DNA of 64,000 bases from Lichina pygmaea. Its lineage: Eukaryota > Ascomycota > Lichinomycetes > Lichinales > Lichinaceae. Position 1 is the first letter of the stretch. Every line of letters starts with the position of its first letter. The notes beneath the pieces were generated by a model, which did no database searches, was not told the origin of the DNA, and saw only the letters and a program-made list of their open reading frames with translations. The stretch is taken from contig OY730172.1 in the NCBI GenBank assembly GCA_963422465.1, positions 1,302,001 through 1,366,000 of the forward strand, read 5' to 3'. Below, piece by piece: positions 49,695 through 61,375 of this stretch. Both the position numbers and the translations under genes were made by a program.

Positions 49695-52600
49695 TCAGCT
49701 CCGCTGTAACTGCGCATCAGAAACGTAATGAGAACCCCCGGCACACCTGTATCCACCAGTCTGTTTAATCCACCGATAACCCGCCACACATACTCCTAAA
49801 GTCCTTAGCTTCCTCTGCGCTGCTTCCTCTTTCCTCCGCTCCCGCTCCAACCTCGCCAAATCCTCCTCGTATCTCCTTTTTTCTAACTCGCGCCGCAGCC
49901 GCTCCTGTTCGAGTCGGCGTTTTGCTTCGTCTTCCTCAGCACCCAGGCGCTGAGCCTCAGCTTCTTCAGCAACGGCGCGGTAACGCTTGAGTTCTTTCTC
50001 CTGTCTTTGCTGCTCTTGGTGTTGCTGTCTCTCTTCTTCTTCTTTCTGCTTTCGCGCGCGCTCAGCTTCAAGCTCGGCCAGGGCTATGAGGAGGTCTTGA
50101 TATTCTTTTTCGCGGGCAGCCGCGACCTGCTTGTCGAGTTGCAGACTGGCCCAAACTTCGTCGCTGACACCCGGGTCGCGGGGACCGGTGGACGCTGTTT
50201 CAAGCGCTTGTTCTTCGGGAGTCAGTTCCTGCGGCGCTGGCTCCCCAGTTTCTAGAGGTTGTTGAAAGGTCTCCGTTCCCAGGTTTGGAGGCGGCGGCGG
50301 CGGGTTTTGGGCTCGGGGACCCATCGTTTGCATCGGAAGGTGGGAGCGGGCAGGGAGGTTAGGAATTACGGTTTCAGCACGGTTGCTGCGATCAGCGATC
50401 ATGGTCTCGGCGGCGGCAAGGATCGCCATTTCGTCGAGACGCATCAGGTCTGGCGACATTGGGTCTGCGGTGCGGAGAAGCTGGCCGAAGACGGTTTTCG
50501 CGAGAGTGCCAACGTCGCGTGCGTTCGCCCAGTTGGCGAGGGTTGTCAGCGTCTCGAAGCGGCGTAGCAGTTCTTGCAGGAATTCTGCGGACGGGGATTC
50601 GAGTGCGGCAACGTTGAGGTGCCTCTTCTTTTTGAGGAGCGATGTGAAGAGCTTCAGGCACTCGTGCGGATGCAAGCTCCGGAACGCAAATGTCTCTGGG
50701 AAACGGCTGGTCAGTCCGGGGTTGATGGACATCAATCGATTGATATCCGCGTCGTAGCCTGCCAGTATTACAACCAGCTTCTGCGCAAACGCGGGCTTCG
50801 TAAGGCAGTCCACAATTTCGTCCATGGCTTCCTTGGCAAAGTTGCCTTCGGCGAGGCGGTACGCTTCGTCGATGAAGAGTACTTTGCCAAGAGCCTTCTC
50901 CAGCAACTTCTGCGTCTTGGGCCCTGTGTGCCCTACATACTCGCCGACCAGATCAGTTGCGGATGTTTCAAGAACTTCCGCAGTGGCAAGGAATCCCATG
51001 TCGTAGTAGATTTGGCCCATTTTCCTCGCTGTCGTCGTTTTACCAGTGCCTATTATTCGTAAGCAATTGAATTGTGTAACTAGATCGATGCTCACCAGGT
51101 GGTCCGCGAAACAAGAAGTTGAACGGGATCTGCTCGCGCGGATCCATATCACGAGCCTCCATATTTACCACCATTTTCTGATAGCCCTCAAGCTGCGCCA
51201 CGAGTTCATCGCATCCTACCACACCCTCAAAGAGCATGCGCACATTGGTGGCCGCTCGCTCGCCTCGATCGAACTCGGGATCCATATCGACAGCCTCTAA
51301 TGTCGCAGCATTTTTCACCTTCCCCGCAGAGCGGCGCTGCTGATGTCGAGCTTTAGCACTGTTCAGCAAAATATCCACCTCTCCAGCGTTCCCGAAGTTC
51401 GGACGATTGCGCGTGCGCTTGAGGACATCCATAGCTACTCTCCTCGCCTGGCCAGTGGTGTTGTAGGCTTGTTGTTTCAGCTTCATTTCCAGGATGTCTT
51501 TGAGCTCGTCGTCCGTGAAGTCTTCGAAGTGGAAGGCATCGCTAATGGGGAATCTGCGACTCAGGCCCGGGTTCACATCCTGAAACATGGCTTCCATCTG
51601 GTCCTTATAGCCGATAAGCAGCACGCAGCGATCGTCACCGGGTACGCTCTGTACTTCTGCCACAATTGTGTCGATAACTGCAGTCTTGTACGGATCACCT
51701 GTTGCTCCTCTACCGCCGCCGCCGCCGCTGTAGAGGCCGTAAGCTTCGTCTATGACCAGAACTTTGCCAACCGTGGAAGCTAAAATTCCTTTTGTCATCT
51801 TTTCGGAGGCTCCTAATACGTCACCGACAAAATCCGATGGGTTCTTTACTACGACTACACACATTAGCTGCTTCTTTACTGTCGAATCAACGTGCAAGAC
51901 AACCCACCCTCGCCGTTTGAAAGAAGACCGATTTCCGCCAGAATCTGTCCGTAAAGCTTCGCCACCGTAGTTTTTCCAGTGCCAGGAGAGCCCAAGAATA
52001 CGTGGTTAAGGTTGAACTGCAGCAGAGGTTTCTCGTCCAGCTCCCTCTCATAATTATACTGGATGCTGTCGAACAGTGCCTTGACCGAAGTTTTTACGGC
52101 CTCCAGACCTGTAAGATCCTGAAGCTTCTTCCACGCCGTGTTATTGGCCAACACATTCGAGGGCTCTGGTCCTATCAAGTCTTCCTGCGTTAGAAACATA
52201 TCGTCTGGTGGTTTTCCGGCTCGCCTCTCCCGCGCAAGTCGTGTAGCTTGCCGGGACAGTATTCTAGCGAATGCGTTTTCGACAGTACGAGCGTTGCCAA
52301 ATCCCTCACAGCCGCGGCCATAGCCAACGCGCCTTGCTATGATGCGGCAGTAAAGCCCGCTGAGACCGCCGTCGACCCTCATGCGTCCCCGGAATCGCTT
52401 TTTGACTTGATACTCGAAAATCCGTCGTAGCTCCTCGTCTTCGTAGTCCTTGAATTGAAAATCGTGAGGGAAGCGGCTTGGTACGCCTGGGTTGTGAGAG
52501 AAGAATCTCTCCATCTGCTTGTTGTATCCGGCCAAGAGGAAGACGATTTTACCGGTGAGATTCTCGATTTCGGCAAGGAGGAAGTCGAGCACTTGCCCAC

Positions 52601-55600
52601 CGCCGTTATTGGTTCCGGAGGCTAACTGATATGCTTCGTCGATGAAGATTGCTCCGCCACCTCCGTTGAGAACGTCTTCGATGAGTTTCTTGCATGCTTG
52701 TACACCATCACTTGCCAATCTAGCTCCTGTCGTTTCTTTGATGGTCGTTCCAGGGAGCACCCCCACTGAGGCCAAAAACTTGGCATACAGTCGAGCAACT
52801 GTAGTTTTACCTAAGAAAGTCAGTCACAAACGTATAATACTACAAATACAGACCTGGTGTCATACCTGTTCCCGGATTACCAAGGAGAGCAGTGCCAAAT
52901 CGTTCATCTTTAACAGTCACACCTTGACGATAGCAGGTATCGATCCGTGTCTTGATGGTGAGAACCCGCTCTTTGACAGATTCAAGACCGATCATCTCCA
53001 TCAAAGCATCCAGATGCTCGTTGTCAGCACTTTCGAACCTCTTCTGGTACTTCCATTCTGCACTAGCTCGGGATATTTCTTGCTGCTCATCTCCCTGCCA
53101 TCCACCACGATCCAAATCATCCGAGGGTGAGGTTGGCTTTCCTTCCATTGGCGTGACGGCTTTCCGTGTCCGGTTTTCAGTACTAGCAGGCACTTCTGAA
53201 TCTGGGCTTTTTGCGACGGATTTCTTCCTTGTAGCCGCTTGCGCGTCAGCAAGATCGTTCCTGCGCTGCTGTAAAACGCGCTCCCTGTCGAGCCGATCCG
53301 CTTCTTCCCTCTGCATGCGCCTCTCGTGCGCAATCTCCTCATCCAACTCAGCCAGCCTTTGGGCGTATACCCGCTCGTTTACCTGCCGTTGCATGTCGAG
53401 TTTGTGGTCTCGTTGGCGCTTGGCCTCGCGTTTCCGGATTTCTGCTTCACATTTGCTACACAGGACTGATTGCTTCCAGCATTCCCAGGTGAAATTGTGG
53501 CCTTTGGGGCATACGTCTTGCATAATTTGCTTGCACTGCACTTTGGAGTGGTCGGACAGCTGATGGCATCGTTGCGGACAAGTGTGCTTGCCGCAACTGA
53601 TCATCGTGCGACTGTCATTCCGTATAAGCATCTGCCGAACAGAGAGAAGGCTGCTGAACCCTAACTCACCATGGCTCTTGGCATCCACCGTCCGGGCACT
53701 CAACATCGAAATCTTCTACTTTCTTCAACAACGCCAACTTCTTGGGATGCCGTTCGCACTTGATAGGAAGGCCATCATAGAGTTGCCCTGCTTGGCTGAG
53801 CTGTTCGATAAAAGGACCCCAAGTCTTGCGACCTTTCTGGCTGTTCGTGAAGGTACAGCCGTTTCCGATTATTATGAGGCCGTCCCGGGCCCGGGAGAGT
53901 AGCACGTTCAGCCGCTGAGGAGCAGCCATAAATCCGATATCGCCTTTGGCATTACTTCGGGTTAGGCTCGCTATAACTATCTCACTTTCCTCCCCCTGAT
54001 AGTTGTCTAAGTGTACACGATCTCGTTAGCCTCAATTGATAAAGTTTGCTATCATGATTAGTTTGCTCGGTGGTAAAGTGAACTGCAAAAAACATACCAA
54101 TGGTCGATATTTTCAACGGCCTCTTCGACAAACTCGCACTCGCCGGTGGCAGTAGCCCCGCCCTCACCAGATCAAACGAGTCCAAATTGTTCAGCACCGG
54201 ATCATGATCTGCCCTCAGGTACTTCAACAATAACCCCAGCTGTCCCAAGTACGGTGTAAGCACAACCTGCTTATCAGACCCGTAGCCTTGCTGTGCAAGA
54301 TACCGCACAGTCTTAAGCACCATCTCGGCCTCGAAGACATTCTGATGACTGACTTTAGAGCCCTCATCGCATCGGTTCGTGAGGCTGTTGTTTTCTGCTT
54401 CCGGGTGGTTATGGTTGAAGAAGATGACGTTGGATTGGAAGCCGCGCAGGTGAGGCCGATTGAGAGTTTTGGCATCGTCTTGGAGGTCAGGGTACGTGAG
54501 CTGTCGCACCAGGGTGGATATTTCGGGACGCATGCGATGCTGCTTGACGAGTGTGGTGTGTGGGTAGCCGCCTAGGACGAGACGCTCGAAGAGGGATTTG
54601 TTGAGGTCATAGCCGCCGCCTTTCTCGACCGTTAGCGCATAGTTGTTGACTTTTGGCCGAAGCTGTTGATGATCGCCGATTAAGACGAGGTGTTTCGTGT
54701 TGGAGGAGAGGGCTGTGAGGATGTGGCTTTCGAGGATTTCGCCAGCCTCCTCAACGAGGACGATTCCCGGTCTGGCGTTCAAGAGCTCTTTGGTATATTT
54801 GGCGGCCGCAGTTGTGGTGCAGCCTATTATGCGTTTCTGCTTGATGATCTCGCCAGACTTTTGGTCCTTTGCATTGCTCAGCTGCTCAAAGCACTTGGCA
54901 TAGTCGTGGAGTAGGTCCTGCAACATAACAGCCTGCTCCAGGAAAAAATCGCACTTCCATCTCTGAAAGCATACATTTCTGGCAGCATTGTCCATGGCCC
55001 ATATTTTTTCGTATTCTTTTCCGATGGTTTTCCCGAAGATTCCAGCGTTCAAGCCCTGCAGCCACCTATCCACAAGGTACGATCGACCTATAGCCTTTCC
55101 CCGCTTACCAACTCTAGCCATTCCATCATCAGCCTCAGGAGTTCTGAGTGCATAGAAGAAGTCGGAGTCATTATCCGAGAACTGTAAGTACTCCAAGAGG
55201 TCTTCGTGGGAAATCCTGAGGTGTTGGAAGGCAGATGCCTTATTCTGAATTTGATCGGACAGATCATCCACCTTACTCGAAAGTTGATTTAAGATATCCC
55301 AAGATTGACGGGAACGGCGATAGCCTCCTGACTGCTCATACAATCCCAAGCTTTTGGTTCTTGGTGTTGATTTCGAACCTAGCCGCAGCATAGCCTGCTC
55401 CGAGACACCGATGTCGAGAATGTCTTCGAGAAACTGATCCAAGGCATGGTTTGTATAACAGAGAACCAGGATTGTCTCGTGGGAATGGTCGTGCAAGGCT
55501 TTCGTTAGGATTGCTCCAATAAACGATTTGCCTGTGCCTGTGTATTCTTCGTCAATGATAGAAATATCGTGGACGGAGATATAGCAGGGCCTTACCTGGG

Positions 55601-57084
55601 GGACCCTGTATCAAACTCACAGTCTGAGATAGACCAGCGACCAAGGACTCTGTTTGTGAATGATCGAGGACCACATCTTTCGGAAGCTGTAGAGCGTCAC
55701 GGAGATTGCACTCTTCCCGCTGTTTGATCTTCTCTACAAGACGCTCTGGAGTAATTGGCGACCGTGCAACCTGGCTGGTTTCGATGAGGCCCAGAAGCTC
55801 ATGTGACAAAGGCAACAAGGTCATTTCCTGCAAGCATCTTAAGATGGGCTCATACGCAAAGAAAGGCGTATCGACCAGGACGAACTCGAGCTGTTGCTGG
55901 TGCGCTGTTTTCAGGCTAATCAGCATCTTCCTGATCGCCAAGTCTCCGAACACTTGAAGCAGAATGACAGGCGGGTCCCGAGCAAGCAGGTCCTCGTTCC
56001 TTTCAAGAGTCGCAAAAGCCAAGATCTCATTCGAACACAACAAGCACCCAAACGACCTATGCTTCAAAAAGGTCTTGTTGTCCACATAGTACTTCTTACG
56101 CTGACCATCGGTCATCGCAGGAAATCTCGGCAGTCCCTCATAGCAACGTAGAGCTATCGAGGCCGGTTTGCGTCTTTGCTCGTCGCCGCAGTCGATCCCG
56201 TCGAAAACAAGGCTTTTGAGTCGAAGTGAAGCTCGCCTCCGCTGCTTGCTCCGTCGCGCAACCTGGAGATCGTTACGGAGTTCGGCTAACATATCCTCTC
56301 TCAGCAGCCGGAACTGATTCTCCAGATGTGCCGCCACCCGTTTCTCCGGCTCCATCGCAAGTACAATATCGGCCTGAAGATAGAACGGCAGGTCTTTTGC
56401 CACGAACTCGTCTGTGGTCGGAAAAATCGCAATCTGGCGAAAGTCCTCGAAGTCATTATCGTGGCGACCCCCAGGCTTAGTCGTGCCCTGTACCGTGCCA
56501 AAAGATGTCCTGCTGCGCACGGCATCCTGGATTTTGTACGCGACGCTGCGCGTACCAGCATCGGAGGAGTCGAGCAAGCCTTTTCCGGTACCGAGGGCTT
56601 TCTCTGCGATATCGAAGACCTTTAGTTCGACAGAAGCTGGCAGCAAGGACAACAGCTCAAGGAGTAAACACGCAAATGCGTGAATCGCGCTCGGTGACAA
56701 TGTCATCTCATGAAAGCACTTTTCCAGCGCATTCCAGAACGTTGGCGGCTCCACCGCCGCAACCAATACATCCCGCAACAACTGACCACTACTCAACAGC
56801 CTCACACTATCGTCAGCAATATAGCTCAGAAAACCAGCACTAGACTCATTCATAAAAGCGCTCGAGACATCAGAGCGCAGGCTCATCTTCAGAGCCTGGA
56901 GCCCCTGGGGCGCGGCCACCAGCTTCTCAATGCAGCTCGATCGGTCTTGCTGGTCACATATCGCTTCGAGGAAGAGTTTGGCATCGTTTGTGTTTTTGAT
57001 GGCTCGTTTGCCTTCGAAGATGGCTGTGAGAAACTTCCGGAGCCGAGTCGACTTGAGGCCCTGGTCGGTGCTGGCTGCGGACAT
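49695..57084 (-). CDS. Giant NFX1-type helicase with three CbbX-like AAA+ domains
   Basis: Seven exons (57084-55596, 55537-54098, 54006-53670, 53596-52866, 52810-51908, 51854-51096, 51049-49695) join in frame to 2337 residues. Residues 1-480 are a helical, family-specific region. A UPF1/ZNFX1-type superfamily 1 helicase follows: Walker A GPPGTGKS (about 493-500), LCYTNHALDQFL, VLVEEAGE (about 758), GDHQQLRP, QHRMRPE (about 829) and RLNVLLSRARDG (about 1010). A Cys/His-rich NFX1-like patch (CPDGGCQEPC, CGKHTCPQRCH, CSKC) and a long charged coiled coil come next. Three AAA+ modules of CbbX/SpoVK type then follow: GNPGTGKTT...IFIDEAYQL (about 1330), GSPGTGKTT...VIDEAYGL (about 1603) and GPPGTGKTT...FIDEAYRL (about 1885). 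A second coiled coil and a C-terminal GVCVAGYRWIKQTGGYRCAG close it. Introns are 46-91 bp. All Walker motifs look intact. A role in RNA is inferred from the helicase and NFX1 parts. Confidence 0.9.
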
Positions 57085-57760
57085 TGTGGGATCATTCTGG
57101 ATGAAGGGAACAGGGAGTTCAGAAAGGAAGATAAGGGTTCAACGCATGGTATGAAACGGTGGGAGGAAGTGGAACAGGCTCATGAGGGGTAGCCACGGGT
57201 ACGTAGTGACGTTGCGGCAGACAAGGCAAACATCATACCCGTGCCTGAGGGGGCTTACACCCCTGCTCCCGCCCTTCCGTACGTACAGAACATCCTCCTG
57301 GGGAGGAGGGTGTCTATCATGCCAACTAAAAAATCACCCCGATGAAAATAGCCGTTGATGGAATTGACTGTAATGCCTACAACTCCACAACACAATGACA
57401 ATTACAAAGTGTAATGTGCTTGTTTGCTTCCCCTACTTCAGTACTACAGTCTCTGAAGTTATAGACCTCTCAGGGTTTTTCTAGTACCGTACTGTAGCAA
57501 TTTGGTGGTGTTCATTGGGGTGATATTTTCGTTGGCATGATAGACACTCCTGGGAATGAGGGTGTTCCGTACCGGTACATACCGAAGGGCGGGAGGAGGG
57601 GTGTAAGCCCCCACGACCCCCACAGGCACGGGTACAGCCGCGCTGCGGGGAAGATGACGTCGGGATGAAAGGCTTTGGAAAGCGACGACGTTCGGTCCAT
57701 CTTCAGACTACATCCCACCGTAATCTATCTACAGCAAACATAGGTCTTAGGTGAGCCAAA
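57085..57760. promoter_or_regulatory. Bidirectional promoter containing a fold-back repeat
   Basis: The 676-bp gap separates the starts of the giant helicase gene (-) and the fungal-specific gene (+). Most of it is occupied by the inverted-repeat element at 57236-57634, so either the promoters lie in the short flanks (57085-57235 and 57635-57760) or the element now supplies promoter sequence. Confidence 0.5.
57236..57634. repeat. MITE-like inverted-repeat element, copy 1
   Basis: The left arm (57236-57346) starts TACCCGTGCCTG and contains GGGGGCTTACACCCCTGCTC and GTGTCTATCATGCCAAC. The right arm (57511-57634) is its imperfect reverse complement. The 164-bp centre includes ACAACTCCACAACACAATG. 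No coding capacity. A related sequence lies at 62052-62211. Confidence 0.7.
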
Positions 57761-59173
57761 ATGTGGACAAACCAGGTAGCATCCAGAGGTCGAGGGCAGC
57801 CGTCACGCTACCAAGCTCGGGGTTTCCGCTCGAACTATAACCAACCGACCCAGGATAACAGTACCACTCAACGACCCTCCTCCCCACCACTCGGTCCTCT
57901 CCTTCAGGAACTGAGCGAAGTCAACCTTCTCGCTGCTACGCAGGTTCAAAGCAGTCGTGACGAGACAGCGGAAATCACCAACTGCAAGTACGCAGCGTCG
58001 TTCAACTGGCTGGATGAGGATGAACCTACTATACTCGTTCCAGGTGTTACCCTTCGCACTTTAAAAATATCATCCTTTTTCGGACCTGAAAAAGGGGCAA
58101 ACCAAGGCACCTCGGCTGACTTTTCGAGTGATACAGGCATGCCGCCGGCTTGGACGCCGCTCGATGAGCCGCGCAAACTCGAGGAAGACAAGGGAAATTA
58201 TTTTCGTGACCCAAACGCTGCGCGTTTCCCCATTTACCCTCTGGAACCCGCGGTTCGAACCATTCTGTCCGAAAACGAGAGCCTTGAGACCCAGAAGATC
58301 GACCTCTTCGCATGCACGAGCACCATGGGCAGTCTTCTGCGCTTCGTCCGACGGGTGAACAGGCCGTTCCGGTTCTTCGTCGAGGTAGTTGGAAACACCG
58401 TCTTCTTCATCCGGCACGAGAATTCGCCGACGGAGCTTATCTCGGGCGTCAAGGGCTATGGCCATACCTTCCCAGAGGCGTATACCACGTGGGATGCCGA
58501 TGTCAAGGGATCTGCGTCGCATCAGCGACTGTTGAGGTACAACTTCGCTGGACTGGACTGCATCATCCGCTTCGAGTGTGATGGATATCTCGGGTCCAAG
58601 GTCCCTGGGGGGGTCAAGATGCTGGCCACCACCAGTGATCAGCAGAAGGCTAAAGAGAAAGACGATGTTGCTTCCATTCTGGATGGCATGAAAATATCCT
58701 CTTCACCTAGGGGAGGGGAGGGACATAGTGGCCCCTTGCAGATCAAAAAGGCCGGCCAGAAGATCCCGCAGGATGCTGTTTTCGATCTCAAAACACGCGG
58801 AGGATGGAGAAAGGATCTTACCGTGCTGGAAGATGAGCTTCCCCGCTACTGGATTGCTCAGATTCCTCACTTCATCCTCGCTCGTCACAATGCCGGTGTC
58901 TTCAACAACATCAACGTGCAGCACATAGCGGAGGATGTTAAGAAATGGCAGCAGGAGAGCCAGACGGACATAAGGCGTTTGAGCTGGCTTCTTCACAAGA
59001 TAACTGCCGTCGCGAAGGCGAGGAAGGACGGGAAGTTGGAGGTGCGCTGCAAGAGTCTGGAAGCACTGGAACTGCGAGAGCAGGACACAGATAAGCACAA
59101 TGTTTTGCCATCAGAGCTGAAGCTGCGATGGATGGGGGATAGTGCTAGGGTCCACCACCGTGGACCCTGCTAA
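57761..59173 (+). CDS. Fungal-specific protein, partner of the NFX1-helicase gene
   Basis: A single exon of 470 codons. The N-terminus is Arg/Gly-rich and disordered (ASRGRGQPSRYQARGFRSNY), as in RNA-binding tails. Family blocks follow: YAASFNWLDEDEPTILVPG, AWTPLDEPRKLEEDKGNYF, MGSLLRFVRRVNRPFRFFVE, GYGHTFPEAYTTWDADVKGS, HQRLLRYNFAGLDCIIRFEC, then LPRYWIAQIPHFILARHNAG and a helical end LPSELKLRWMGDS. I recall such proteins being labelled geranylgeranyl pyrophosphate synthetase in databases, but no aspartate-rich DDxxD motif is present, so that label is not supported. The last nine residues (ARVHHRGPC) are encoded by the repeat that begins at 59143, so the natural tail has been replaced. It is divergent from the giant helicase gene. 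Confidence 0.8.
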   Translation: MWTNQVASRGRGQPSRYQARGFRSNYNQPTQDNSTTQRPSSPPLGPLLQELSEVNLLAATQVQSSRDETAEITNCKYAASFNWLDEDEPTILVPGVTLRTLKISSFFGPEKGANQGTSADFSSDTGMPPAWTPLDEPRKLEEDKGNYFRDPNAARFPIYPLEPAVRTILSENESLETQKIDLFACTSTMGSLLRFVRRVNRPFRFFVEVVGNTVFFIRHENSPTELISGVKGYGHTFPEAYTTWDADVKGSASHQRLLRYNFAGLDCIIRFECDGYLGSKVPGGVKMLATTSDQQKAKEKDDVASILDGMKISSSPRGGEGHSGPLQIKKAGQKIPQDAVFDLKTRGGWRKDLTVLEDELPRYWIAQIPHFILARHNAGVFNNINVQHIAEDVKKWQQESQTDIRRLSWLLHKITAVAKARKDGKLEVRCKSLEALELREQDTDKHNVLPSELKLRWMGDSARVHHRGPC

Positions 59174-59244
59174 GCACCAGGCGCCCACTTCTAGTCGAGA
59201 AGAGCGCTCAGTACGTGTTGTATGTGAGTTGATTGATTGATGCT
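59143..59244 (+). repeat. Left 102-bp direct repeat
   Basis: Matches 61376-61477 over the full length, ending GATTGATTGATGCT. Its palindrome loop reads CACC, whereas the right copy reads GGTG. It encodes the last residues and the stop codon of the gene at 57761-59173. Confidence 0.85.
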
Positions 59245-61375
59245 AGCTAGCGAGCGAACTGACTGTCTATAGGCTGCCCCTAGCTCCTACCTTCCCGCTA
59301 CGCCTGCCTTGCTCCTCCTAGCTAGGCAGGCGCTCTGTCAGGTGCTGACTAACCTTGCCTGAGGCTCCGTGCGGTGCTGTGTAGGGGTAGCCCGTAACAA
59401 GGTGCCCGGCTTCGGGAGATTTCGTCGCCCCGACGAGTCCATCCGGCGGAGGGGTATCAGTCGGAGTTGGCGCTTGTTTGTTCCCCGGAAACAGCCCTTT
59501 TAGCTGTCAAGGTTGGAATTCGTCGAGCTTTTGTTGAGACAGGAGAGGGTGTGTCAGTTGGTGCCGGCAGAGCTATCGAGGCTTTGCCGTACAGCTTGCT
59601 GTATCGGTAGGGCGATGAGTTGTTGTTTTCGCAGCAGGTGACATCATGCTTGTAGTCGGTAGCTACTGAACATGCTGCTGTAGTTCCACCGTAATCGACA
59701 TCGCCATCTCTTGATCGGGCTTTGTGGTATAGTTGCTGAATGGCAAAACTCAGTCTACTACCTCGAGAATGGCCGTTTCCATATCATCTGGATAGCCGCC
59801 GTAGTCGTAGATGCCCCGCTGGTCACAATGTAGCTTCGTGAAGCTTTGATGGAACCGCTGTTCTCAAGTCTCCGTAGCGTCACAGCACCGCTCCGAGCTG
59901 ATTCCACTGGTGAGACTCCCCGTGGGCGGGGCATCCTTCTCTCCGCCGTGATGATGATCATCCTCATTGCTTGCTGGTCCGTCATCATCGCTTGACCGCT
60001 TGTCGGCATAGTTGTAGCGCTGGATGTGGTGCAGCTCTGCATGGCTCCTGCGGATTTGCTGTTCTCCTTGGGCTTTCTTGGTATTGCTCCAGCCATCATC
60101 AGCATCGTCAACATGTCCATTTCCACCGTAGTCCACATCTCCATCGCTTGATCGGTCGTCAGCGTATTCGTAGTGTGGGACGTAGTGCGACTTTGCGTGG
60201 CTGTTGTGGAGCCGATGCTCTTGAGCCTTCGTGGCATCAGTCTCTTCACGGTAACCACCGGTCTGGCCGCCGTAGTCATGGTCGCTATACACCGGTCCAT
60301 CGCAGCTTGCTTGGCTGTCGTAGCTGTAGCTGACAAAGCCATGGTTTTTGTCATCGCTGTAGTGCTCCGGTTGGTTGTAGTGATGTTTCAGGTCATCGTG
60401 CAAGTGCCTGTTGACAAGGTGGGTGTCCTTTGGAGTATGTGGGACCGGTCTTTGTCCATGTTGCTTATCCTTCTCAGGCACCTCCCTGCTATTGCTCGAG
60501 TAGTCGTGCTTGTGGTCTGAGCGGTCGTCGCTATGTAGCGGGCAGCTCTCGCAGTGTCGTCGCAGGTGCTGGTACAGCCTGTTGTTGGAGGGAGATAGCT
60601 TGAGGCAGTTGTTGCATGTTGCAACAGGGCAAGGCAAAGGATCGGCAGCCTTGGCACTGATTTGGGCGAAGCTTCGTTCATCGACACAGGTGCTATCGTC
60701 ATAGCTGTTGCACTTGTAGACACTGTAGCTCCCATCGTCCCTGGCGTAGTCTCCATCATCAGCATCATCGCCCAGGCTTCCTGGTACTGCCTTGGCCTCA
60801 CCAGAGTAGTTGTCTTTGTAGTCAATGTAGGTACTACCAATGACTTATTGTATGGCATCCCAATTGTCCTGATCAAAGAGCTTATGGGCGAATTCATGTC
60901 TAGTTGCGGCAAATGCTTTTGGCGGGAATGCGAGCTTGATGATCTTCTTGGGGTAACATCCTGGAAAATATATTGGCCAGTCATCATCGTCATCCTCACC
61001 ACTATCATTGTCCTTGCAGCCGAAGGTGTTGTCCATCATGCTGGCCAAGCTTGCGGGAGGGTATAGGTGGGCGCTTTGTGGCTCCAGTAAGGTCCTGGCT
61101 CGGACACTTTTCAGGCTCCTGGCTCTCAAGTACTGGTGAGAGAACAATTGTCAAGGAAAAAGTTCTCAATAGACTTGAGAACAGAGGCTCAAGAAAGCTG
61201 ACAGTAGAGGCTAGTACCACCAGTGGGGAGTTGAACCAGGGCCCCTCCAAGGTGTAACGTGGTCATGGAGGGTTCTTGGACATCGGCGAGAAGCTGAGAA
61301 GCTTAGGACTCAACTGCAGGAGGTGCTCAGTAGCAATCAATAGTGAACTGAGCGGAAGGAGTGTTGCTACCAATC

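Noticed and set aside
57761-59173. Label as geranylgeranyl pyrophosphate synthetase
   Set aside because: No DDxxD-type aspartate-rich motifs or prenyltransferase helices are visible. The database label for this family seems to be a propagated misannotation.
61200-61260. tRNA-like GGTTCAACTCC on the minus strand
   Set aside because: No acceptor stem, D-arm or anticodon arm can be drawn around it.
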